Source of the DNA: Prochlorococcus sp. AG-363-O15
GTDB lineage: Bacteria; Cyanobacteriota; Cyanobacteriia; PCC-6307; Cyanobiaceae
Assembly: GCA_003278255.1 (NCBI GenBank)
Contig: QCFZ01000008.1
Coordinates: forward strand, 1-37,125
Reading direction: 5' to 3'
DNA: 37,125 nucleotides
Both the position numbers and the translations under genes were made by a program. Shown here piece after piece: positions 24,972 to 34,240 of this stretch. Within the stretch, counting starts at the first letter, position 1. Each line of letters starts with the position of its first letter. The notes below the pieces were generated by a model. The model worked only from the letters and a program-made list of their open reading frames with translations. It was not told where the DNA came from and did no database searches.

Positions 24972-25891
24972 AAAAGGATTGGAGCTTTTCGCTAGAAAGG
25001 AATTCGGAAACAGCTAAGGGATGTCGATTTTTGCTGTCAAGTGCTTTTGCATTCAGTCTTATGACTATTTGTGTGAAAAGTCTTGCAAGTCGTATTCCAG
25101 TGGCAGAGATCGTCCTTACAAGAGGGGTTATAAGCCTTGTAATAACAAGGTTTATGCTGAGAAAAGAAGGCATCTCGCCTTGGGGTAAAAATAGAATATT
25201 GCTTTTAATAAGAGGACTTATAGGAACAGCAGCATTATTTTGCATATTTGAAGCTCTGGCAGCACTACCTCTAGCTTCAGCAACAATAATTCAATACACA
25301 TACCCAACTTTCACAGCAATAGGAGCATGGGTATTGTTGGGAGAAAAAATTCGATCAAGGATTATTTTAGCAATACTTTTAGGCTGGGTTGGAATAAGCC
25401 TAGTAGTAAAAGCAGTAGAAACAGAAACCTATCTAAATAAAGTTCCAACCGTATCAATAATTATCGCCCTAATAGGAGCGATTCTTACAGCTCTTGCATA
25501 CGTATGTGTTAGGAAGCTTTCAAACAATGAACATCCACTAGTAATAGTACATTACTTTCCTCTTGTATCAATTCCTATAACGCTTCCATTCGTTCTAGCA
25601 AATGGGGTAATGCCACTTGGAATTGAATGGATATGGTTATTAGGAGTAGGAATCTTAACTCAACTGGGTCAAGTATATATAACTAAAGGGTTATCATTAC
25701 TTACAGCTTCACACGCAACATCGATTAGTTATGCACAGGTCTTATTTGCAACTATTTGGGGCGCACTTTTATTTTCGGAGCCAATAAGTAATGGGATAAT
25801 AATTGGAGGATTGTGTATACTTGGATCAACAATTATTAGTCTATCTTCAAAAACCGATTTAAAAACAGATTTAATACCTAAGACAGATTAA
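24968..25891 (+). CDS. EamA-family (drug/metabolite) transporter
   Basis: The 307-aa protein has ten predicted hydrophobic segments arranged as two EamA repeats. The first repeat runs from FLLSSAFAFSLMTICVKSL to the fifth span. The second begins near TVSIIIALIGAILTALAYVCVRKL and ends with IWGALLFSEPISNGIIIGGLCILGSTIISL. Motifs VLTRGVISLVITRF and ALAALPLASATIIQYTYPTF are typical of this superfamily. The substrate cannot be inferred. It is divergent from dnaG and stands alone otherwise. Confidence 0.87.
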   Translation: MKKDWSFSLERNSETAKGCRFLLSSAFAFSLMTICVKSLASRIPVAEIVLTRGVISLVITRFMLRKEGISPWGKNRILLLIRGLIGTAALFCIFEALAALPLASATIIQYTYPTFTAIGAWVLLGEKIRSRIILAILLGWVGISLVVKAVETETYLNKVPTVSIIIALIGAILTALAYVCVRKLSNNEHPLVIVHYFPLVSIPITLPFVLANGVMPLGIEWIWLLGVGILTQLGQVYITKGLSLLTASHATSISYAQVLFATIWGALLFSEPISNGIIIGGLCILGSTIISLSSKTDLKTDLIPKTD

Positions 25892-25987
25892 ATCTTACAA
25901 GAAATAAGGTGTATAAGAAAATAACCAGTAATACAAATAAGAATGCTCTATTAACAAGCGATAATCAGATTTTTACTGCTAAATTGA

Positions 25988-26137
25988 CAAGCATTAAGAA
26001 AACTAATAGAAACAATAGAATATGAGCAAAAAGGCCAAGAAGCAAATGAGAAACTGATATTTAATACATTAAGAAGAATTCCTGTAAAGCCTACTTGCAT
26101 TAAAGGCTGGAACTGGGTCAAAATAAGTAATAAATGA
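25988..26137 (+). pseudogene. Possible remnant of a coding sequence in the 308-base gap
   Basis: The stretch 25892-26199 has no intact gene. Inside it, frame 25988-26137 is open for 49 codons between two stops, with no ATG or GTG at the beginning. It encodes a plausible amphipathic helix followed by a basic NTLRRIPVKPTCIKGWNWV segment. The same frame continues upstream of a TGA at 25985 for ten more codons. This may be the tail of a decayed gene. The rest of the gap is AT-rich, with nothing recognised. Confidence 0.3.
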
Positions 26138-26199
26138 CCGAACCATTCCTCTTACGGAATAACCAACATCAGCCAGCGCCCTCTAGAGATTCTCTCCCA

Positions 26200-26598
26200 A
26201 TGAAGTTATTTCTTGCCACACTTATTGTTTTAGGTTCTGCCACTCCCTCTCTGTCGGGAGAATATCAGCCTGGATACTCCAAATCACAGACTTGTACACG
26301 CAATGAATATCGAGAAGAATACATTCCGGGCACAAAAAAATCACCTGGCTTTGTAAACAGTTGGACAGAGGTAATAGAAGTACCATGTGATACAAAGCCT
26401 TCAGCGTCTGTTATCAGCAGACCAATGAATCAACAACCAGATCTAGACACAAATGATTGCTCACAAGGGTCTTTAATAGGGGGCTTACTTGGAGCTGGAT
26501 TGGCGACATCTGGATCACGAGGAAAAGATCGTTGGTGGGCAATACCAGCAGGTGCTGTTGGAGGAGCAATGCTTGGGTGTCAAGTAGATGGAGGCTGA
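26200..26598 (+). CDS. Exported glycine-zipper protein
   Basis: The 132-aa product starts at ATG 26200 (MKLFLATLIVLGSATPSLSG, a signal peptide). The mature part has an aromatic, charged section with two cysteines and ends with a glycine-zipper region (GSLIGGLLGAGLATSGSRGKDRWWAIPAGAVGGAMLG) as in 17-kDa surface-antigen and 2TM glycine-zipper proteins. It is probably an envelope or outer-membrane associated protein. A longer frame from ATG 26134 exists but adds a non-signal leader. The role is unknown. Confidence 0.75.
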   Translation: MKLFLATLIVLGSATPSLSGEYQPGYSKSQTCTRNEYREEYIPGTKKSPGFVNSWTEVIEVPCDTKPSASVISRPMNQQPDLDTNDCSQGSLIGGLLGAGLATSGSRGKDRWWAIPAGAVGGAMLGCQVDGG

Positions 26599-26700
26599 CA
26601 GACCAACAAATTCATGAAAAGAATCTAATGCTGTAAATAAATAGTTTCTTTTAAAAAATAAAATAAATAATTAACTAAATTAATGAATAAACATACTTTG

Positions 26701-27126
26701 CTAATCTAATAATGGAATAGAATAAGTAATCCAATCTTGAGAATCTCCATTTAAAGATTCTACCGGCTTAGCTAAACGCCAACTTTGCCCCATCTTTCCT
26801 CTTTCGAGAAAAAGTTCAAAAGGGCTATTTTTTCTTATTTTGTCAGAAGGTGACATCCAGTCGAAATAGCCAGATACCCTAAGAAAGCTTTCCTCTCCAA
26901 GTTGGATAAACTCTTCTTTTTCAACTCTAGGTCGAAACGCCTTGATAGATATCGACGATTTTGATTTAAACAAAGAATCTATCGAATCTTGGGTAAGCTG
27001 TAACTGCAATAAAAGAGCTTCTTTCAAAACCTCTTTGGATGGAGATTTAGAATTGACACATCCAAAAATTAAAAAGCAAAGCGAGATAACCACTAAAGAG
27101 GAAATAAAGCTCTTGAGCCAAGACAT
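26701..27126 (-). CDS. Predicted lipoprotein, 141 aa
   Basis: The sequence starts MSWLKSFISSLVVISLCFLI and reaches a lipobox LIFGC, with the lipidated cysteine at C23. The rest is a soluble domain with alternating beta-like segments (EEFIQLGEESFLRVSGYFDW, FELFLERGKMGQSWRLAKPV). It has no family match I can name. I chose ATG 27126 over 27156 because it begins the signal peptide. It is divergent from ruvA, 48 bases apart. It is probably anchored to an inner or outer membrane facing the periplasm. Confidence 0.75.
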   Translation of the reverse strand: MSWLKSFISSLVVISLCFLIFGCVNSKSPSKEVLKEALLLQLQLTQDSIDSLFKSKSSISIKAFRPRVEKEEFIQLGEESFLRVSGYFDWMSPSDKIRKNSPFELFLERGKMGQSWRLAKPVESLNGDSQDWITYSIPLLD

Positions 27127-27174
27127 TTGTTTAGGACTAGACAAATCAGGCAGCATGGATAAAAAGGCACATCA

Positions 27175-27831
27175 ATGATTAGTTGGATTCATGGCCAAAG
27201 AGTAGACACATGGCAACAGGGTTTGCGTACAGGCGTAGTCATTGCATGCAGTGGTCTTGGCTATGAGATTCAAGTATTACCTCGTCTTCTTAATGAAATC
27301 ATCGATCTTGACGAATTAACTCTTTGGGTCCATCAAATACAACGCGATGATGACCACAGCATGTATGGCTTCCTTGAAAAAGAACAAAGAGATCTTTTTA
27401 GATCTCTTATTGCTGTAAATGGCATTGGAGCACAAATGGCTATGGCCCTCTTACAAGAAATTAAAACAAAAGAATTAATTGATGCAATAACAAAAGGTGA
27501 TCTCAAAAGACTTTCAAAAGCACAAGGGGTCGGTAAAAAAACTGCTGAAAGGCTTGTGGTTGAATTGCGCAACAAGCTTTCTAGGTTTGATCCCGACAAA
27601 CCCAACATCAGTCATGTTGAGAAAGGAAGTAAACCATCTCTTCACCTTGAGCTTGAAAAGTTCAATGAATTACAAAACACCCTCACTGCTCTCGGATATG
27701 AAGAACATGAAATACAAAACGCTTTAAATGCAGTAGCAAAGCAAGATCAACCCAAAACCAAGTCCTCATCAAGAAATACCGATGAGTGGTTAAAAGCAAT
27801 GTTGATTTGGCTTAGTCAAGAAGCTGCGTAA
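27175..27831 (+). CDS. ruvA: Holliday junction DNA helicase subunit RuvA
   Basis: RuvA binds the four-way junction and loads the RuvB helicase for branch migration. The 218-aa protein has an N-terminal OB-fold (MISWIHGQRVDTW ... GYEIQVLP), two helix-hairpin-helix motifs (LIAVNGIGAQMAMALL and LSKAQGVGKKTAERLVVEL), a variable linker, and the C-terminal RuvB-binding domain (NTLTALGYEEHEIQNAL). The family length of about 200 is matched. It lies 55 bases before rpsO on the same strand. No LexA-like site is evident upstream. Confidence 0.96.
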   Translation: MISWIHGQRVDTWQQGLRTGVVIACSGLGYEIQVLPRLLNEIIDLDELTLWVHQIQRDDDHSMYGFLEKEQRDLFRSLIAVNGIGAQMAMALLQEIKTKELIDAITKGDLKRLSKAQGVGKKTAERLVVELRNKLSRFDPDKPNISHVEKGSKPSLHLELEKFNELQNTLTALGYEEHEIQNALNAVAKQDQPKTKSSSRNTDEWLKAMLIWLSQEAA

Positions 27832-27886
27832 AAGGGTACTCAAGGAGTTAAATTAGTTAATTACAGAAATGCGCCAAAACAGAAAC

Positions 27887-28156
27887 ATGTCGCTCAATAC
27901 CGAAGAAAAGCAAAAACTAATCAACTCTCATCAAACACATGGCACAGACACAGGGTCAGTAGAGGTTCAAGTGGCAATGCTTAGTGAGCGAATTACCAAG
28001 CTGAGTGGTCATTTGCAAAACAACAGCCACGACTTCTCTTCCCGTCAAGGTCTTCTTAAAATGATTGGACAAAGGAAACGTCTACTAACTTATGTGAGAA
28101 GTAAAAGTGAAAAGCGCTATACAGACCTTATTAACAAGCTAGGAATAAGAGGCTAA
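27887..28156 (+). CDS. rpsO: 30S ribosomal protein S15
   Basis: S15 binds helix 22 of 16S rRNA in the early platform assembly. The 89-aa protein from ATG 27887 ([12 protein letters not shown]) matches the standard length and contains the [19 protein letters not shown] and [23 protein letters not shown] blocks. An upstream in-frame ATG at 27869 would add six residues and is unlikely. It is followed after 42 bases by the PAM68-like gene. No autoregulatory leader structure was identified in the short upstream region. Confidence 0.97.
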   Translation: MSLNTEEKQKLINSHQTHGTDTGSVEVQVAMLSERITKLSGHLQNNSHDFSSRQGLLKMIGQRKRLLTYVRSKSEKRYTDLINKLGIRG

Positions 28157-28198
28157 TACATATTTAGCATTTACTCTAAATCAATTACTAAACAATTA

Positions 28199-28627
28199 AT
28201 GGCCAACTCCCCAGAACTAAAAGGCTTTGACGAAGGGGATACAAAGAAGACTTCTAAAGCTCCTAAACTTACGAATTCAAAAAAGGCCTCTTCTAAAAAT
28301 ACTAAGCCAAAACGTGATTCAGGAATCCCGAAAGAAGTTGCCAACAGAATGGCTAGAAGAATATTATTGACCACAGGAATACCTACTATTACAGGCATGG
28401 GAGTATTTATAGGAAGCTATATATTAGTAAGCCGAGGCATAGCAGATATACCTCCTGGAATAACATTAATTAGTTCAGCAGCATGTTTCTTAACTGGGCT
28501 TGTAGGACTAAGTTATGGAATACTTTCCGCTAGTTGGGAACAATCAAATGGAAGCATTCTTGGTTTAGAAAACATCCGCCCAAATATTCAAAGAATGCGA
28601 TCAGCATTCAAAACAAAAGAACAATAG
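28199..28627 (+). CDS. PAM68-like photosystem II assembly protein (DUF3464)
   Basis: The 142-aa protein has a basic, Lys and Ser-rich N-terminal tail of about 40 residues, then two membrane spans (RRILLTTGIPTITGMGVFIG and ISSAACFLTGLVGLSYGIL). A GILSASWEQSNGSILGLENI segment follows that is the family signature. Plant PAM68 and cyanobacterial homologues help CP47 and PSII assembly. The name rests on pattern recognition. It is convergent with dnaE, 35 bases apart. Confidence 0.85.
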   Translation: MANSPELKGFDEGDTKKTSKAPKLTNSKKASSKNTKPKRDSGIPKEVANRMARRILLTTGIPTITGMGVFIGSYILVSRGIADIPPGITLISSAACFLTGLVGLSYGILSASWEQSNGSILGLENIRPNIQRMRSAFKTKEQ

Positions 28628-28662
28628 AGTGAATAAAGATTCCTTAGTCAACTATATTCAAT

Positions 28663-31600
28663 TCAAGCTACTAAAGCATCACTAACACTTGCATTAAAAG
28701 ACTTTTTCTTCAGAGTTCCTAGAGCTGCGTTAACATCTCGAACACAAAATTGAGGACCTAATCGAACATATCTCACACTAGAACCTTCTCTGACTGTTGC
28801 AATAACAGGAACTTTCACTCCAAACTCATCTTTGGCAGGACGATGTTGTTGCAAACACTCTCTTAATTTGTGCTGAATCTCAATATCACCAGCTTGATCT
28901 GACATTAAATCAACTATTAACAAACGCAAATCATCAATTGCTCTACAATCGTCAACTATCAATTGAACTCGATCATCTCTTCGATCAACAGAAGCCCAAA
29001 CAAGAAGTCTTGCTTCTAGCATCAAATAATCAGAAAGACGTGCATAACTTTTAGGGAAAACTACTGCTTCACATGATCCTGTAAGGTCTTCAAGTCTAAG
29101 AATCGCCATTTGATCTCCCTTTCGAGTCGTGACTTGACGAATTTCTGAGACCATAGTGATAACACTTACTTTCGCTTTATCTAATTGATCATCCAAACTA
29201 ACCAAACCAATAGGTGAGAGTAACTTTGTTTTTGATGAGAGTTGTTTTAATGGATGATCTGACAAATAAAAACCAACGAGTTCTTTTTCAAGTCTCAATT
29301 TTTCTGTCGGTGGATAATCGGGAACAGGTGCTGAGCTAGGAGCATTATTAATTCCTCCAGAATCTGCTGCGTCAGAAACTTCAGAAAAAGTATCAAACAA
29401 ATTCCCTTGACCACTTATTCGATCACGAGCACGTGAAGAGGCCCACTCGATAATTAAGTCAAGATCAGAAGCTAATTGGGCACGATTAGCTTTAGGATCC
29501 ATCGCATCCAATGCCCCACAATGAATAAGCGATTCAATTGATCTTCGATTAAGGACATTTGTAGGAAGACGATCACAAATATCAGCCAATGAAATGAATG
29601 GTCCATCAGATTCTCTACTTCTAATAAGATGCCTAATAGCTCCATCTCCAAGATTTCTTACAGCCGAAAGGCCAAAAAGGATACGATTTCCATCTGGGGT
29701 GAAGTCAATCCCAGAAGCATTTACATCAGGAGGCATAACTTCAATGCCCATTGAATTGCAATTAGATATATAACGCTGAACTTTATCGCTAACTCCTGAA
29801 TTAACTGTTAACAAAGCAGCCATATAAGCAACAGGATAATGAGTTTTTAAATATGCAGTTTGATAAGTAACTGCTCCATATGCTGTTGAATGACTCTTGT
29901 TAAAACAATATTCTGCAAATAAAACCATCTGATCAAACAACTGATCAGCTAATTTCTCTGTAACACCTTTGCCTAAAGCTCCCTTAACAAAAAGGCTCCT
30001 ATGTTTCTGCATTTCGGAAACTTTTTTCTTGCCCATTGCTCTACGTAATAAATCAGCTTCTCCAAGGGAATATCCTGCAAGATCCTGTGCAATCTTCATT
30101 ATCTGCTCTTGATAAACCATGATGCCATAAGTCTCTTTAAGTATTGGCTCCAAAGAAGAATGTGCAAAATCAATATTTTCTTTACCATGCTTACGATTAA
30201 TAAATTTAGGAATCAATCCTGCATCTAAAGGGCCTGGTCTATATAAAGCAAGAATAGAAGATATATCTTCCAATGATGATGGACGCAAATCACGAACTAT
30301 CTGTCTCATACCGCTGGATTCAAGCTGAAAAATACCTTCAAGATCCCCTCGAGACAATAAAGCAAAAGTGTCTGGATCAGCTTCAGGCAATTTATCTGGA
30401 TCAATACGTTTGCCTATACTTTTCTCTACAAGTTTAACTGTCTTTTCGATCATAGTTAGATTCTTTAAACCAAGAAAATCCATCTTTAATAGCCCCATTG
30501 ATTCTACATCTTCCATAAAATATTGAGTAATAATCTGGCCATCATTATTTCTTTGCAAAGGGACTAAATTATCAAGAGGGTCGGCAGCAATGACAACTCC
30601 TGCAGCATGTACACCAAAAGTTTTATTAGTGCCTTCTATTCTCATAGCCATATCAATCCATTTCTTGACCTTAGAATCTTGCTGATACTTATCTCGGAAA
30701 TCAGAATTGGGAGACTCTTTGCCAATCATTTCTGCAAGCTTTGCAGGTTTCCCCCTAACAACTGGGATTAATTTAGCAAGTCTATCTGCTTCACCATAAG
30801 GAATATCCAATACACGAGCGACATCTTTTAAAACAGCTTTAGATGTCATTCTGTTAAAAGTTATAATTTGAGCTACTTTTTCTTCTCCGTATCGTTGAGT
30901 CACATAATCAATAACCTCACCTCTACGTTCAATACAAAAATCTGTATCAATATCAGGCATAGATTTTCTTTCGGGATTCAAAAATCTTTCAAACAAAAGT
31001 CCATTACTCACTGGATCAATATTTGTAATAGATAATGCATATGCAACTAGGGAACCTGCGGCTGAACCTCTTCCAGGGCCCACTGGGATACCTTTCTCTC
31101 GGGCAAAACGTATATAATCCCAGACAACGAGAAAATAAGTTGGAAAACCCATTTGATCCATTACACTTATTTCATAATCCAGACGTTGCTTATAAATTTG
31201 ATCAATTTGATTAATATCACTAAGATTAAACTTTTCCAGCAAACCTTGCTCTGAAACTTCTTTTAGGTAACTTACTGAGCTATGACCTTCTGGAATAGGG
31301 AATCTAGGCATCTGATTACTTCCTAGAATTGAGTATTCTTCAACTTTATTGGCAACTGAAATTGTGTTCTCTATTGCACTATCTATAATATTTTGCGGAA
31401 GATGATCCACAAAAAGCCTTTTCATTTCCTCTGCAGACTTAATATATTCTGTTCCTGTGTACCTAAGGCGCTTCTCATCAGTAATTAATTTTCCCGTGAG
31501 TACACATAACAATGCATCGTGGGCTTCTACATCATCTTTAGTTAAATAATGAGCGTCATTAGTTGCAATCAGTTCTATGCCAAGTTCTTGGGCAATTCTG

Positions 31601-32178
31601 ACAATTTCAATGTTAACTACACGGTCTTCAGGTGATCCATGGTCCTGAATTTCAAGATAGAAGTTGTCTCCAAAAACCTCTTGATACCAAGAAGCAACTT
31701 TTCTTGCTACATCTAACCGTCCTTGCAATATTGCCTGAGGAATTTCTCCCCCAAGACATGCAGTGGCAACAATTAATCCTTCTCGATAAGTCTTAAGCAG
31801 TTCTTTATCGATACATGGCCTAGAGAAAATCCCTCGTCCTCTCATGCCTCTTAAATGACTAATAGTTGTTAATTTGACAAGATTTTTATAGCCAATAGTA
31901 TTTTTAGCTAGAACGACTAAATGATATCTACGTTCTTTTTTTTTCTGAGGATCATCAATAGAACCATTTATCACATACATCTCATTGCCAATAATTGGCT
32001 TAAGGTCAGCCGCCTTACAAAGCTTTAGAAGTTCGATCGCCCCATACATGACTCCATGGTCAGTAAGAGCCAATGCAGGCATACCAAGCTCTTTGACACG
32101 TTGAACCATCTTTGGCAACTGACTGGCACCATCCAGAAGGCTGTAATCGCTGTGATTGTGCAGAGGTACAAAATCCAT
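28663..32178 (-). CDS. dnaE: DNA polymerase III alpha subunit
   Basis: The 1171-aa replicative polymerase carries an N-terminal PHP domain ([18 protein letters not shown]), the polymerase catalytic [12 protein letters not shown] and [10 protein letters not shown] motifs, a helix-hairpin-helix region and a C-terminal OB-fold ([18 protein letters not shown]-like). Many cyanobacteria split this gene with a DnaE intein before the Cys of EYCFN. Here the gene is continuous through that site (Tyr757-Cys758). It is preceded on the same strand by gatA, 82 bases apart, and is convergent with the PAM68-like gene. Confidence 0.97.
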   Translation of the reverse strand: MDFVPLHNHSDYSLLDGASQLPKMVQRVKELGMPALALTDHGVMYGAIELLKLCKAADLKPIIGNEMYVINGSIDDPQKKKERRYHLVVLAKNTIGYKNLVKLTTISHLRGMRGRGIFSRPCIDKELLKTYREGLIVATACLGGEIPQAILQGRLDVARKVASWYQEVFGDNFYLEIQDHGSPEDRVVNIEIVRIAQELGIELIATNDAHYLTKDDVEAHDALLCVLTGKLITDEKRLRYTGTEYIKSAEEMKRLFVDHLPQNIIDSAIENTISVANKVEEYSILGSNQMPRFPIPEGHSSVSYLKEVSEQGLLEKFNLSDINQIDQIYKQRLDYEISVMDQMGFPTYFLVVWDYIRFAREKGIPVGPGRGSAAGSLVAYALSITNIDPVSNGLLFERFLNPERKSMPDIDTDFCIERRGEVIDYVTQRYGEEKVAQIITFNRMTSKAVLKDVARVLDIPYGEADRLAKLIPVVRGKPAKLAEMIGKESPNSDFRDKYQQDSKVKKWIDMAMRIEGTNKTFGVHAAGVVIAADPLDNLVPLQRNNDGQIITQYFMEDVESMGLLKMDFLGLKNLTMIEKTVKLVEKSIGKRIDPDKLPEADPDTFALLSRGDLEGIFQLESSGMRQIVRDLRPSSLEDISSILALYRPGPLDAGLIPKFINRKHGKENIDFAHSSLEPILKETYGIMVYQEQIMKIAQDLAGYSLGEADLLRRAMGKKKVSEMQKHRSLFVKGALGKGVTEKLADQLFDQMVLFAEYCFNKSHSTAYGAVTYQTAYLKTHYPVAYMAALLTVNSGVSDKVQRYISNCNSMGIEVMPPDVNASGIDFTPDGNRILFGLSAVRNLGDGAIRHLIRSRESDGPFISLADICDRLPTNVLNRRSIESLIHCGALDAMDPKANRAQLASDLDLIIEWASSRARDRISGQGNLFDTFSEVSDAADSGGINNAPSSAPVPDYPPTEKLRLEKELVGFYLSDHPLKQLSSKTKLLSPIGLVSLDDQLDKAKVSVITMVSEIRQVTTRKGDQMAILRLEDLTGSCEAVVFPKSYARLSDYLMLEARLLVWASVDRRDDRVQLIVDDCRAIDDLRLLIVDLMSDQAGDIEIQHKLRECLQQHRPAKDEFGVKVPVIATVREGSSVRYVRLGPQFCVRDVNAALGTLKKKSFNASVSDALVA

Positions 32179-32260
32179 ACACCAACACTAAGGGAAAGCG
32201 CAAGATAAGGTATGCATATATAAACTAAACGCTACATATAGCGGAACGATCAGATTCTTG

Positions 32261-33721
32261 TCAGGGTACGTATTGGCATTTTGGCTTAAGAGACATGACA
32301 TTAGCCATTTGTTCATATTGATGAGCAACCTGTAGCAAAAGTGATTCTTCCAATACATTTCCAATGAATTGCATTCCTATTGGCAAACAAGAACTGTCAA
32401 ATCCACAGGGAAGACTTATTGCTGGCAACCCCGCAAGATTGGCGGGGATCGTCAATAAATCTGATAAATACATAGACAAAGGATCATTCATATGAGCTCC
32501 AGATTTAAAAGCTGTAGTTGGACAAGTAGGAGTCATCAAAACATCCACCTGACCAAACGCTTTATCAAAATCAGCACGAATAAGTGTTCTGACTTGTTGA
32601 GCCTTTTTGTAATAGGCATCTACATAACCGGCAGATAAGGCATAAGTCCCAATCAAAATTCGGCGTTGAACCTCACTACCAAACCCCTCTGCACGCGAAG
32701 TTGCTGTCATTGCAGCTAGTGAGTCAGCATTTTCTGCTCTATAACCATATTTAACCCCGTCATATCTAGCTAAATTGGCAGAAGCTTCTGAAGGAGCAAT
32801 TACGTAATAGGTAGCAATACCATCTTCAAAACGTGGGCAACTAACTTCGACTAATTCCACTCCCATAGATTCCAGCTTTTGTGCTGCTGCTAAAACTGAG
32901 TTTTTCACCTCTACTGAAAGTCCTTTTTGTTCGAAACATTCCCTAATAAGTCCTACTTTCAGGCCTTTTATCGGATTCAAAAGAGAAGCAGAATAATCAG
33001 GAACTGCTGTTTTTAAACAAGTTGAATCCTTATCATCTGGACCTGCAATTACCTGTAAAAGCTCTGCGGCATCAGCAACAGTATTAGTAAAAGGACCAAC
33101 TTGATCAAGAGAACTTGCAAAAGCAACCAACCCCCATCTACTTACTCGGCCATAAGTTGGTTTTAGTCCAACAACTCCGCAAAAAGAAGCTGGCTGTCTA
33201 ATAGATCCACCTGTATCTGAACCCAAAGCTGCCATACATTCTCCTGCTGCAACTGCTGCTGCACTGCCACCTGAACTTCCCCCAGGAACTGTTTGTATAT
33301 CCCATGGATTGGATGTGGCACCAAAGGCAGAAGTTTCGGTGGAACTGCCCATGGCAAATTCATCGAGATTAGTTTTTCCAATTAGAACAGCACCTGACTC
33401 CCAAAGCTTTTCTGTAACAGTTGACTCGTAGGGAGGAACAAAATGCTCAAGCATTCGACTTGAACAAGTTGTTCTTATGCCTTTAGTACAAAGGTTGTCT
33501 TTTATCGCTATTGGGACTCCAGCAAGAGGTGGGAGTGACTCGCCCAGGGCAAGAGACTTATCTATCCGCTCAGCATCTTTCCTGGCCCTATCAACAGTCA
33601 CCTCCAAATAAGCATTTATTGCACTATCAACTTTTTCAATTCGAGAAAGTTGATTATCAACTAATTCTCTAGCCGATAATTCGCCAAGCTGTAACTGCCG
33701 TCGCAATTCGGCGATTGTCAT
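32261..33721 (-). CDS. gatA: Asp-tRNA(Asn)/Glu-tRNA(Gln) amidotransferase subunit A
   Basis: GatA is the amidase subunit of GatCAB, which converts misacylated Glu-tRNA(Gln) (or Asp-tRNA(Asn)) to the amide form. The Ser-cisSer-Lys triad motifs are present: [14 protein letters not shown] (catalytic Lys), [15 protein letters not shown] and [16 protein letters not shown] (Ser residues). The 486-aa length is normal. It is followed on the same strand by dnaE and preceded by the DUF1816-type gene, 48 bases away. gatB and gatC are outside the window. Confidence 0.96.
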   Translation of the reverse strand: MTIAELRRQLQLGELSARELVDNQLSRIEKVDSAINAYLEVTVDRARKDAERIDKSLALGESLPPLAGVPIAIKDNLCTKGIRTTCSSRMLEHFVPPYESTVTEKLWESGAVLIGKTNLDEFAMGSSTETSAFGATSNPWDIQTVPGGSSGGSAAAVAAGECMAALGSDTGGSIRQPASFCGVVGLKPTYGRVSRWGLVAFASSLDQVGPFTNTVADAAELLQVIAGPDDKDSTCLKTAVPDYSASLLNPIKGLKVGLIRECFEQKGLSVEVKNSVLAAAQKLESMGVELVEVSCPRFEDGIATYYVIAPSEASANLARYDGVKYGYRAENADSLAAMTATSRAEGFGSEVQRRILIGTYALSAGYVDAYYKKAQQVRTLIRADFDKAFGQVDVLMTPTCPTTAFKSGAHMNDPLSMYLSDLLTIPANLAGLPAISLPCGFDSSCLPIGMQFIGNVLEESLLLQVAHQYEQMANVMSLKPKCQYVP

Positions 33722-33769
33722 TTATTTCGAGGAATATTCAACTTCGACGCTATCAGCAATCCGTTGTTA

Positions 33770-34030
33770 TTAGGAAGAAAAAGTAAGCGGCTCACCACGT
33801 CGACAACGAATAAGTCTGTGACCGATTGATTGACTGCCTTCGATTGAAAGGTCATTCAAAAATATGGATAGGTTCAGCCTAAGACTCCTCCGAGTCATAA
33901 AAGGTCCAAACCAGTAAGTCACGTTAGGTTCATTGGTTTCGATTCTGGCCCACCAGGCGAGGCCAAGACTATTGCAAAAGCGGCGCAATGCCCTGATTGG
34001 TCCCATTAGGACTAAGCATGTAACCACCAT
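33770..34030 (-). CDS. DUF1816-type small protein, 86 aa
   Basis: The protein contains the WWARIETNEPNVTYWFGPFMTRR block that marks the cyanobacterial DUF1816 family, followed by an NDLSIEGSQSIGHRLIRC segment. These short proteins occur in oxygenic phototrophs and some relate to phycobilisome-linker CpcD-like domains, but their role here is unknown. An alternative ATG nine codons in (MGPIRAL) would shorten the N-terminus. It precedes gatA on the same strand by 48 bases. Confidence 0.75.
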   Translation of the reverse strand: MVVTCLVLMGPIRALRRFCNSLGLAWWARIETNEPNVTYWFGPFMTRRSLRLNLSIFLNDLSIEGSQSIGHRLIRCRRGEPLTFSS

Positions 34031-34065
34031 TTTGCACTCCTCTTATTAAATTTCTTACCTAAGGA

Positions 34066-34182
34066 TTGGGATCCCTGACGATTGAGAGAAAAGGATGCCT
34101 GATAAAGCTACCAATTTTCGAACAAGGCGAATTATTCTTTGGTCTAACAATTGCAAGACAAGCTTTACTCGAAATGATTTAA
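34066..34182 (+). other. Unassigned short open frame, 38 codons, in the rlmB-DUF1816 gap
   Basis: The 210-base gap 34031-34240 holds no ORF over 60 aa. A frame from TTG 34066 to TAA 34182 has protein-like content, ending LPIFEQGELFFGLTIARQALLEMI. No clear Shine-Dalgarno sequence precedes it. It runs opposite to the flanking genes. It may be a small gene, a relic or chance. Confidence 0.25.
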
Positions 34183-34240
34183 CAATCTAAAGCATTCTTA
34201 AAAGATCAATTAACTCGTTTTTAAAATTCCATGCCAAGAT

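Noticed and set aside
32222-32245. Short palindrome CGCTACATATAGCG between dnaE and gatA
   Set aside because: It has a five-base stem without a T-run, so it is too weak for a terminator and has no known regulator.
34095-34190. 31-codon ATG frame in the rlmB-DUF1816 gap
   Set aside because: Its Arg- and Asn-rich content looks random, and the overlapping frame 34066-34182 is more protein-like.
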